Shown piece after piece: positions 1-5,253 of a stretch of 5,338 bases of DNA (positions within the stretch are counted from its first letter, which is position 1; every line of letters starts with the position of its first letter). Both the position numbers and the translations under genes were made by a program. The DNA is from an uncultured Nannocystaceae bacterium (GTDB lineage: Bacteria; Myxococcota_A; Polyangia; Nannocystales; Nannocystaceae), in assembly GCA_938084085.1 (NCBI GenBank), contig CALKDV010000372.1, positions 1-5,338 of the forward strand, given 5' to 3'. A model generated the notes under the pieces. It was not told the origin of the DNA. It ran no database searches and saw only the letters and a list, made by a program, of their open reading frames with translations.

Positions 1-142
1 GGCCACCGGCGACACCGAACAACGCCGCGGGTGAGAGGACGATGGCCCACCGACGCTGGCGCCCGCTGGCCTCTGGACTCCCAAGCCAGGCGACCGCCTG
101 GATGAGCAAGACGGACGCGACCACGCTGACGATGAGCGCCAC
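1..142 (-). CDS. Partial hypothetical membrane protein (N-terminal part, runs off left edge)
   Basis: An open minus-strand frame enters from the left edge and can start at GTG 142-140, with an in-frame GTG at 187-185 as alternative. The 47 visible residues form a hydrophobic stretch (about 1-20, rich in V, L, I and A), a short polar, basic loop containing G-R-Q-R-R-W (about 26-32) and a second hydrophobic stretch (about 33-47). This is the layout of two transmembrane helices joined by a positively charged loop. Third codon positions are strongly G/C, as in the neighbouring genes, which favours real coding. The gene diverges from uppP with only about 60 bases between the starts. I do not recognise a family. 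The start is uncertain because no strong ribosome site is visible; a GAGG lies 11 bases before GTG 142. Confidence 0.5.
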   Translation of the reverse strand, partial: MALIVSVVASVLLIQAVAWLGSPEASGRQRRWAIVLSPAALFGVAGG

Positions 143-192
143 AGCCGAGTCTACCTCGACGAGACTTGGACGGCCAAGGGCATCCACGCTAC

Positions 193-197
193 AAGGA
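193..197 (+). promoter_or_regulatory. Candidate ribosome binding site for uppP
   Basis: AAGGA sits four bases before GTG 202, which is in frame with uppP. The later ATG at 235 has no purine-rich stretch ahead of it. This is the main argument for the GTG start; the spacing is a little short, so the call is tentative. Confidence 0.35.
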
Positions 198-201
198 CTG
201 C

Positions 202-1035
202 GTGACGCCCCCTCCCCTCGCCCCGGGCCTCGACATGGTCTCCGCAATCGTGCTGGGGATCGTGCAGGGCATCGCCGAATTCCTCCCGATCTCGTCCTCA
301 GGGCACCTCGCGCTCGGCCAAGCGCTGTTAGGGGTCGACCCGGCGGTGGGAGGGCTCAAGCTTAATGTGTTGCTCCACGCGGGCACGCTCCTGGCCGTCC
401 TGGTCGTCTTTCGTCGCGACCTGTGGGCGTTGCTCGTGGCCCTCGCGCCCGGGTCCGACGCTCCCAACGGGCGGCGCCGCGTGGTGGCCATCGTCGCCGG
501 TTCCACACCGCTCGTGCTCGCGCTCATCCCCGCGGTCGAACGCACCGTCCTGCGCCTGGAACAGTCCACCACCGCCGTGGGCGTCGCCCTCTTATGCACC
601 GCTGCGATGCTTGGGCTCAGTCACCGCGCGGCGCCACCAGACGACGACCCTGACCTCGCCCCCACGCCGAAACAGGCCGTGCTCATCGGACTCGCCCAAG
701 TCGTCGCCATCGTCCCTGGAGTCTCCCGCAGCGGCTCCACCATCGCGGCCGCCCTCGGGCTCGGCATGGGGCGCGACCGAGCCGCTCGCTTTTCCTTCTT
801 GCTCAGCGTTCCGGCGGTAGGCGCGGCCACCCTGAAGACCGGGATAGAATTTGCCGCGTCACCCACTGTGAACGGCGGAGACCTGCGCCCCTACGCGGTA
901 GGATTTCTCGTGAGTTTCGTCGTGGGTCTCGCCTCGCTCACGGGGCTGCTGAGACTCATTCGCCGCTTCGGAATGCTGCCGTTCGTCCCCTATCTCGTGA
1001 TCGTCGGATTGCTCTCCCTCTGGATGACGCGGTAG
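202..1035 (+). CDS. uppP: Undecaprenyl-diphosphate phosphatase (UppP/BacA)
   Basis: Integral inner-membrane enzyme that dephosphorylates undecaprenyl diphosphate to the monophosphate carrier used for peptidoglycan, O-antigen and other envelope glycans; the family is linked to bacitracin resistance. Numbered from GTG 202 (277 aa), the first signature, G-I-V-Q-G-I-A-E-F-L-P-I-S-S-S-G-H-L, lies at 19-36. It holds the (E/Q)xxxE pair as Q22/E26 and the conserved His at 35. The second signature, P-G-V-S-R-S-G-S-T, lies at 172-180 with the key Arg at 176. Hydrophobic segments continue to the C-terminus, and the length fits the family (about 255-280 aa). The alternative ATG at 235 gives 266 aa and begins almost exactly where many homologues do, but lacks a ribosome site. 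The stop is 11 bases before the manC-type gene, so the two are probably co-transcribed. The family call is secure; only the start is in doubt. Confidence 0.95.
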   Translation: MTPPPLAPGLDMVSAIVLGIVQGIAEFLPISSSGHLALGQALLGVDPAVGGLKLNVLLHAGTLLAVLVVFRRDLWALLVALAPGSDAPNGRRRVVAIVAGSTPLVLALIPAVERTVLRLEQSTTAVGVALLCTAAMLGLSHRAAPPDDDPDLAPTPKQAVLIGLAQVVAIVPGVSRSGSTIAAALGLGMGRDRAARFSFLLSVPAVGAATLKTGIEFAASPTVNGGDLRPYAVGFLVSFVVGLASLTGLLRLIRRFGMLPFVPYLVIVGLLSLWMTR

Positions 1036-1046
1036 CCTCTCCCACT

Positions 1047-2159
1047 ATGGCAGCGACCACCACGGACACCCTTGCGATCATCATGGCCGGGGGCGCAGGG
1101 ACCCGCCTTTGGCCGGCGTCGGTTGCGGCCCGCCCCAAGCACATCATCCCTGGACTCGGGGCCGGGGGCGCGTCGCTGCTGCAAGCTACCCTCGACCGAA
1201 TCGAGCCGCTCATCCCGGTTTCCAACGTGCGCGTCGTGACCACCGAGGACCAGCTCGATGCGCTCCAAGCCGCGATTCCATCGCTCCGCCGCGAACAGAT
1301 GATCGTCGAGCCGGAAGGAAAAAACACCGCACCATGCATCGCGCTCGTCGCCGCCACGCTCGAAGCGACGCGCCCCCCCGACACCACATTGTGCATTCTC
1401 CCTGCGGATCACGCTGTCAACGATGCGACGTCCTTCCTTCGTTCGCTGAGCGCCGCGTGCGACGTCGCCCGGCGAAGAGACACCATTTGCACCCTCGGCA
1501 TCCACCCTACGGGACCGAGCACCGGCTACGGATATATGCAGCACGGCGCGACCCCCTTGAACAACTCGGAGGAGGTGCGTGGGCCGACGGCGTTTGACGT
1601 GCTCCGTTTCACCGAGAAACCAGACGCCACCACAGCGTCACGCTTTTTATCCGAAGGCAACTACGTGTGGAACGCGGGGATCTTCGTCAGCACACTCGGA
1701 CGGTTGAGCCGAGACCTCGAGCATCACTGCGCCTCCACCTTCGCGCCGCTGAGAACCGCCATCGCGGGCGCCGGTACGCCAGACGAGCGACGAACTTCCG
1801 TCGCCGTGGCCTACGCCGAGCTCCCCCCCGCGCCCATCGATATCGCGTTGATGGAGAAACTCCATGACCTTTGTGTCGTCGATTGTGACGCGGGTTGGAG
1901 CGACCTGGGCTCCTGGTCCTCCGTGGCCGCGCATCTCAGGACGGACGCTGCGAACTGTGCGCAGACTACGGGCCTCGACTCGCGCACAACCATCGAGGAC
2001 AGCGAGGGCTGCCTTGTCTGGAATGAGGGGGCGAAGGTGGGCGTGCTCGGGATGAAGGACGTCGCAGTTATCGTCGCCAATGGCCGTGTTCTGGTGTGTC
2101 CCCTCGACCGCGCCGAAGAGATCAAAAACCTCGTCCGTCTCACCGAGCAGCAGGCCTGA
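1047..2159 (+). CDS. manC: Mannose-1-phosphate guanylyltransferase (GDP-mannose pyrophosphorylase)
   Basis: Cytosolic nucleotidyltransferase making GDP-mannose from GTP and mannose-1-phosphate, the donor for mannosylated and fucosylated glycans. The 370-residue product shows the expected series of motifs: nucleotide-binding G-G-A-G-T-R-L-W-P-A-S at 15-25 with R-P-K at 29-31, V-E-P-E-G-K-N-T-A-P at 87-96, L-P-A-D-H at 118-122, G-Y-G-Y at 160-163, F-T-E-K-P-D at 188-193, Y-V-W-N-A-G-I-F at 206-213, I-D-I-A-L-M-E-K at 264-271 and D-A-G-W-S-D-L-G-S-W at 281-290. It ends about where the nucleotidyltransferase domain should, so the C-terminal phosphomannose-isomerase cupin of long (about 470 aa) ManC/AlgA proteins is absent; this is the short, single-function form. 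Its ATG lies 11 bases after the uppP stop with no clear ribosome site, suggesting translation coupled to uppP. The family assignment is firm; the symbol manC is by analogy. Confidence 0.93.
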   Translation: MAATTTDTLAIIMAGGAGTRLWPASVAARPKHIIPGLGAGGASLLQATLDRIEPLIPVSNVRVVTTEDQLDALQAAIPSLRREQMIVEPEGKNTAPCIALVAATLEATRPPDTTLCILPADHAVNDATSFLRSLSAACDVARRRDTICTLGIHPTGPSTGYGYMQHGATPLNNSEEVRGPTAFDVLRFTEKPDATTASRFLSEGNYVWNAGIFVSTLGRLSRDLEHHCASTFAPLRTAIAGAGTPDERRTSVAVAYAELPPAPIDIALMEKLHDLCVVDCDAGWSDLGSWSSVAAHLRTDAANCAQTTGLDSRTTIEDSEGCLVWNEGAKVGVLGMKDVAVIVANGRVLVCPLDRAEEIKNLVRLTEQQA

Positions 2160-2189
2160 CGCGCGCCTCTGCCCGCGTGAACGGGGCCC

Positions 2190-2537
2190 TTATGGAATCC
2201 CTGGGAAGTTCTCGACGAACTTAATTTTAAGATCTGGAAAATTCTGGACGAACTTAATCTTCACGTCCGGGAAGTTCTCGACCATCTTCCATTTGCCGCA
2301 CTTGTCTGGGAAGTTGCTCACGGTCTGCACCTTGAGGTCTGGGAAGTGCTCGACCACCTTCACCTTGAGATCGGGGAAGTTCTCGACCACCTTGATCTTG
2401 CCGTGCAGCAAGAATCCATTCAGCGTGCAGTCGGGCCGGACCGTGTCCGACAGCGCGCTCGACGACGAGGGCACGAGGCATGCGACCAGCGCACCGAGGA
2501 GCGCGAATCTGCGAGCATGCTGGAGAACGTCGACCAT
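2190..2537 (-). CDS. Small exported 11-residue-repeat protein of unknown function
   Basis: A 115-residue protein (ATG 2537; a GTG directly before it at 2540 is an alternative). Numbering here counts that GTG as residue 1. The N-terminus is an export signal: R10-R11, a hydrophobic core at 12-23, then P-S-S-S-S-A with possible signal peptidase I cleavage after A29. L-V-A-C at 18-21 also fits a lipobox, so it may instead be a lipoprotein. Residues 48-115 are six repeats of about 11 residues, each centred on (E/Q/S)-(N/H)-F-P-(D/G), with Phe at 55, 66, 77, 90, 101 and 112. Spacing is 11, 11, 13, 11, 11, the odd interval coming from a K-C-G-K insertion in the middle. C38 and C81 could form a disulfide. 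A GGTGA lies four bases before the ATG. The gene follows the CoA-transferase by 37 bases on the same strand and converges on manC. Alternating charged and hydrophobic residues suggest short beta strands. I know no function; similarity to Septknot/DUF6150-type repeats is a guess from memory. Confidence 0.8.
   Translation of the reverse strand: MVDVLQHARRFALLGALVACLVPSSSSALSDTVRPDCTLNGFLLHGKIKVVENFPDLKVKVVEHFPDLKVQTVSNFPDKCGKWKMVENFPDVKIKFVQNFPDLKIKFVENFPGIP
2196..2399 (-). repeat. Six tandem 33-bp coding repeats
   Basis: Units read on the minus strand are 2367-2399, 2334-2366, 2295-2333 (lengthened to 39 bases), 2262-2294, 2229-2261 and 2196-2228. On the plus strand the recurring core is close to GGAAGTTCTCGAC. 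The units have diverged at the DNA level while keeping the protein pattern, so this is an old, selected protein repeat and not a fresh expansion. Confidence 0.85.
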
Positions 2538-2574
2538 CACTTCACCCTAGCACCTCGGCGAGGCCGAACAGTGC

Positions 2575-3306
2575 CTACGTCGAAGGACGCGCGCTGGTCG
2601 TGCGATATTCGATAAAATTCGCGTGCTCGGGGACGTGCACCACCCGCTGAACAAAGATTCCCGGGAGATGAACGTGGTCAGGATCGAGCGCCCCCGCGGG
2701 CACAAGCTCGTCCACCTCCGCGATCGTCACACGCCCTGCCATCGCCGCGAGCGGGTTAAAGTTCTGTGAGGTTCGATAGAACTGAAGGTTGCCAAACACG
2801 TCACCCTTGGCCGCCCGAACGATGGCGAAATCGGGTTTGAGGGCCGTCTCCAACACGCACGGCTTCCCCGCGAAGTCGCGCACCTCCTTGCCCTCCGCCA
2901 CCTTCGTTCCCGCACCGGTCGGGGTAAAGAACGCCTCGATCCCCGCGCCCCCCGCACGCAGCCGCTCGGCCAGGGTTCCTTGGGGGTTGAGTTGCACCTC
3001 CACCTCCCCCGCCAACATCTGCGCCTCGAGGTCCGGGTTGCCACCGACGAAGCTGCAGATGACGCGCGCCACCTGACGCTGTTGGAGCAGGATCGCGAGC
3101 CCGCGGCCCTGATTCCCGCAGTTGTTGGACATGATCGTCAGCCTCTCCGCACCCGAGGCCGCGACCGCCGCGATGCAAGCCTCTGGGTTGCCGCAGAGGC
3201 CGAATCCCCCGACCGCGATGCTGGCGCCGTCCGACAAGTCTTCAAGGGCGAGCGCCACGCTCGCACGAACTTTAGGACCGTCGGCTTGCTGAATAGGGGT
3301 CGACAC
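2575..3306 (-). CDS. 3-oxoacid CoA-transferase, subunit A (SCOT/AtoD-like)
   Basis: Alpha subunit of a heteromeric family I CoA-transferase, which moves CoA between succinyl- or acetyl-CoA and a 3-oxoacid such as acetoacetate in ketone-body or short-chain fatty-acid metabolism. From GTG 3306 (243 aa) it shows G-G-F-G-L-C-G-N-P-E at 33-42, S-N-N-C-G at 60-64, N-P-Q-G-T-L-A-E-R-L-R-A-G-G-A-G at 107-122, T-G-A-G-T at 130-134, G-D-V-F-G-N-L at 168-174, N-F-N-P at 182-185 and D-P-D-H-V-H-L-P-G-I-F-V-Q-R at 208-221. Length and C-terminus are those of an intact A subunit. The active-site Glu of these enzymes belongs to subunit B, and no B subunit is present downstream or upstream in this window. The start is awkward: the only GGAGGTG overlaps GTG 3306 itself, and homologues begin nearer residue 10. 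Alternatives are ATT 3294 (well placed after that site) and TTG 3342. The family call is firm; whether it is AtoD, ScoA or another substrate type cannot be told from sequence. Confidence 0.92.
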   Translation of the reverse strand: MSTPIQQADGPKVRASVALALEDLSDGASIAVGGFGLCGNPEACIAAVAASGAERLTIMSNNCGNQGRGLAILLQQRQVARVICSFVGGNPDLEAQMLAGEVEVQLNPQGTLAERLRAGGAGIEAFFTPTGAGTKVAEGKEVRDFAGKPCVLETALKPDFAIVRAAKGDVFGNLQFYRTSQNFNPLAAMAGRVTIAEVDELVPAGALDPDHVHLPGIFVQRVVHVPEHANFIEYRTTSARPST

Positions 3307-3417
3307 CTCCGTAGGGTGCCGCCGCGCGACTCGCTCGGTCAAGCCCCGCTTGAGTCGATATTGCCGTCTTCCTCCCCCGGCTCCCGTCGCGGCGCTGCAC
3401 CATTTTATCCACATAAT

Positions 3418-3441
3418 CCGGCGATTTACGGAGTTCGCCGG
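3418..3441. promoter_or_regulatory. Dyad in the divergent intergenic region (possible operator)
   Basis: CCGGCGA (3418-3424) and its exact reverse complement TCGCCGG (3435-3441) flank a 10-base spacer. The dyad lies in the 176-base region between the divergent CoA-transferase and lipoprotein genes. On the minus strand TAAAAT (3407-3402) is one mismatch from a -10 box, and the spot 17 bases upstream of it falls inside the dyad spacer, although the hexamer there (CGTAAA) is a poor -35. A regulator bound here could block the minus-strand promoter. Short G/C-rich inverted repeats also arise by chance in such DNA, so this is only a candidate. Confidence 0.3.
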
Positions 3442-3482
3442 CCTCTCTTGCCCTCCCAACACCGCGCTGGTACACGACGTTC

Positions 3483-4358
3483 GTGCGAACTCAAGGCTTA
3501 AACCTCTCTTTGTTGCTCACTCTCGCGGTGACGTTCACTGCTCCCCTCGCAGGTTGCGGAACCAGCGACTCGGGCGACGACTCCGGTGACAACTCCACCA
3601 CCGGTGGCGACGACGGCGGATTCGACTTCGATGTCTGCGCGGCGCTCCCAGCCAACATGAAGTGCGTCGAGGGCACCACCTTTACGATGGGCTCTGACCT
3701 CTACCCCAGCCAGACGCTCCCGATTCGAGAGGTGACCCTCGACCCCTACTGGATCGACACCTTCGAGACCTCCGCGGATGAGTACCGAGAGTGCGTCAAC
3801 GCTGGCGACTGCGCGGCACCGACCGGTACAGACTGCTCGTACGACGACCCGGACCGCGGGAGCCATCCCGCCAACTGCGTGACCTTTCCTCAAGCAGAGG
3901 CCTATTGCGCCTTCCGAGGCAAGCGGCTCTTGACCGAGGCCGAGTGGGAGAACGCCGCCGGCGCGGACGGGGCCCGGTTGTATCCGTGGGGCGACGAGGC
4001 CCCCACCCAAATGTGCATGAAGGTCATCTGGCGCACGGACGCGGGCAATGGCTGCGGCGTCGGAACCCAACCCGTCGACATCGCGATCACCGCAGGCGAG
4101 TCCCCCTACGGTGTGCGGAATATGGCCGGTCACGTGCGTGAGTGGGTAGCGGACTGGTACGCCGACGGCTACGACGCCGCCGTGACCACGAACCCAACCG
4201 GCCCCGCCGAGGGCGAGCTGCGGGTGATTCGCGGAGGTTCCCTCGCGAGCAACACCGGCGAGCAGCTGCGCGTCAACAAGCGCGAGCGGCTCTACCCCGA
4301 CAGCAACAGCAACAGCGTCGGAATTCGTTGCGCGCAGACCCCCGTGCCCCCGATGTAA
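3483..4358 (+). CDS. Lipoprotein with formylglycine-generating-enzyme-like (SUMF1) domain, catalytic cysteines absent
   Basis: A 291-residue exported lipoprotein starting at GTG 3483. The signal sequence (R2, hydrophobic 6-20) ends in the lipobox L22-A23-G24-C25. A flexible tether rich in Ser, Asp, Gly and Thr (26-50) follows, then a SUMF1/FGE-sulfatase domain from about 60: F-T-M-G at 67-70, D-P-Y-W-I-D at 87-92, R-L-L-T-E-A-E-W-E at 148-156, Y-P-W-G-D at 167-171, S-P-Y-G-V-R-N-M-A-G at 207-216, R-E-W-V-A-D at 219-224, I-R-G-G-S at 249-253 and G-I-R-C at 280-283. In true formylglycine-generating enzymes two cysteines follow the RGGS motif; here those places are S256 and Q261, so sulfatase activation is unlikely. 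Ten other cysteines (C52 to C283) suggest disulfides. Likely a surface-anchored binding or structural protein; its partner is unknown. No ribosome site precedes the GTG, but later TTG starts would lose the basic n-region. A terminator follows the stop. Confidence 0.9.
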   Translation: MRTQGLNLSLLLTLAVTFTAPLAGCGTSDSGDDSGDNSTTGGDDGGFDFDVCAALPANMKCVEGTTFTMGSDLYPSQTLPIREVTLDPYWIDTFETSADEYRECVNAGDCAAPTGTDCSYDDPDRGSHPANCVTFPQAEAYCAFRGKRLLTEAEWENAAGADGARLYPWGDEAPTQMCMKVIWRTDAGNGCGVGTQPVDIAITAGESPYGVRNMAGHVREWVADWYADGYDAAVTTNPTGPAEGELRVIRGGSLASNTGEQLRVNKRERLYPDSNSNSVGIRCAQTPVPPM

Positions 4359-4384
4359 CGGGGACGCTCGCCCACGAACGGCTT

Positions 4385-4418
4385 CGAGGCCCCTCCACGG
4401 AGGGGCCTTCGTCGTTTC
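4385..4418 (+). terminator. Rho-independent terminator of the SUMF1-like lipoprotein gene
   Basis: AGGCCCCTCC (4387-4396) pairs perfectly with GGAGGGGCCT (4399-4408). In practice this gives a 9-bp stem with a CACG loop, extended outward by C4385-G4411 around a bulge. A modest T-rich tail (TCGTTTCT) follows. It lies 28 bases after the stop codon. The minus-strand side has no T run, so it probably acts mainly on the plus strand, between two convergent genes. Confidence 0.85.
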
Positions 4419-4454
4419 TGACGCCCCGAATCCAAGGCTCAAGGCCGCGCTGGA

Positions 4455-5213
4455 CTACGTCAACACCGGGAGTTTTCCCACCGCCTCGAGCAGCCGATAA
4501 TGATCGCTGAGGCTCCACTCTGCGCGCGCTTGAGCCAGCCCCACGAACCACCCGTTGCGCCATCGAAACTCCTTCACCGCGCCTCGGTAGTCGGCGATTG
4601 AGCGCGAATACCCGGCGAGTGAGTCCAGCATGGTCGACACGTTCACCTCGATCTCGAGGGCGTCTGCCCCCAACACGATCAGCTCTCTCGCGAGGCGCGT
4701 GAAGGTGGAAGCGTGCTCCTCCACCACCTCCCCCACGGACGCATCGCAAGCCTCGCACAGCAACCCGAAGGCGCTGTTCCACACCAGTTTCTCCAGCTCG
4801 ATCTCGCGGAACTGACGCTCGGAAACCACCCGCGCGTCGAGCTTCATCGCTTCGAGCCACCTCACCATCGCCTCCGCGTGGGGACCCACGAAGGGGCTGG
4901 GCCCACCCACCTCAGGCGTCGCCCCGACCGACGCCACCGCAAAAAAGAGCAGGCCCCGGGTGAGAGGAATACCCCCCCGCTCCACGAGCCACGGCCGCAG
5001 CATGCCGTTTTGAATCAACACCACGTCGCGGCGCCGAGCCTCCGGCACACGGTCCAAGACCCCGTCGAGATCGTCGTTGCGGGTGGTGACCACGATGGGT
5101 TCGTCATCCGTATCGAGCGCGCCCCAATCACCTCCACGAAGGAGCACTGTGCATGGCGTGGGCGAGCGCTGCTCCAGCGCCCCGCCAATGCGACCTCTGC
5201 CGATGACGAACAT
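4455..5213 (-). CDS. Ketopantoate reductase (PanE/ApbA)-like NAD(P)-dependent oxidoreductase
   Basis: A 252-residue protein with the two-domain plan of 2-dehydropantoate 2-reductases, which reduce ketopantoate to pantoate for pantothenate and CoA synthesis. The N-terminus begins directly with the Rossmann strand and dinucleotide loop, V-I-G-R-G-R-I-G-G (3-11), and I-Q-N-G at 67-70 matches the conserved Asn-Gly loop. The C-terminal helical domain has K142 and N146 in K-L-V-W-N, matching the catalytic Lys and Asn of PanE. S205-x-x-D208 and K-E-F-R-W-R-N-G at 214-221 match the S-x-x-D and T-E-I-D-Y-I-N-G region, with E215 in the substrate-binding Glu position. It is about 50 residues shorter than typical PanE, mainly in the nucleotide-binding half. 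The start is fixed at ATG 5213 by an in-frame TGA at 5225-5223. Residue matches are by eye from memory; a paralogue acting on another 2-keto acid is possible. It lies 40 bases after the partial gene upstream. Confidence 0.78.
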   Translation of the reverse strand: MFVIGRGRIGGALEQRSPTPCTVLLRGGDWGALDTDDEPIVVTTRNDDLDGVLDRVPEARRRDVVLIQNGMLRPWLVERGGIPLTRGLLFFAVASVGATPEVGGPSPFVGPHAEAMVRWLEAMKLDARVVSERQFREIELEKLVWNSAFGLLCEACDASVGEVVEEHASTFTRLARELIVLGADALEIEVNVSTMLDSLAGYSRSIADYRGAVKEFRWRNGWFVGLAQARAEWSLSDHYRLLEAVGKLPVLT

Positions 5214-5253
5214 GAGCCATGGTCACCCGTGGGCGCGCCACGATCAAGGACGG

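Noticed and set aside
166..201. TTG 166 as the start of uppP
   Set aside because: It adds a polar 12-residue N-terminus not typical of the family, has no ribosome site, and GTG 202 or ATG 235 fit better.
42..365. Plus-strand open frame overlapping the start of uppP
   Set aside because: It overlaps uppP in another frame, is Arg/Ala/Pro-rich as expected of a shifted high-GC frame, and lies opposite a more plausible minus-strand membrane-protein frame.
2147..2172. Hairpin over the manC stop codon (GCAG-C-AGGC pairing with GCCTCTGC, one bulged base)
   Set aside because: The stem is plausible (8 bp), but no T run follows on either strand and it overlaps coding sequence, so it is not called a terminator.
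2080..2550. Long plus-strand open frame (156 codons) antisense to the repeat protein, itself repetitive (G-K-F-S-T-x-L units)
   Set aside because: Its repetitiveness is a mirror of the 33-bp coding repeats. It overlaps the end of manC and has no signal or domain of its own, whereas the minus frame has an export signal and a coherent repeat pattern.
4301..4318. Short AGCAAC repeat within the lipoprotein gene
   Set aside because: Only a few units, encoding Ser-Asn-Ser-Asn-Ser in a loop; too short to suggest phase variation.
3498..4442. 314-codon minus-strand frame opposite the SUMF1-like lipoprotein
   Set aside because: A typical high-GC antisense shadow: low-complexity composition, no recognisable motif, and it runs through the strong terminator hairpin, while the plus frame has clear domain signatures.
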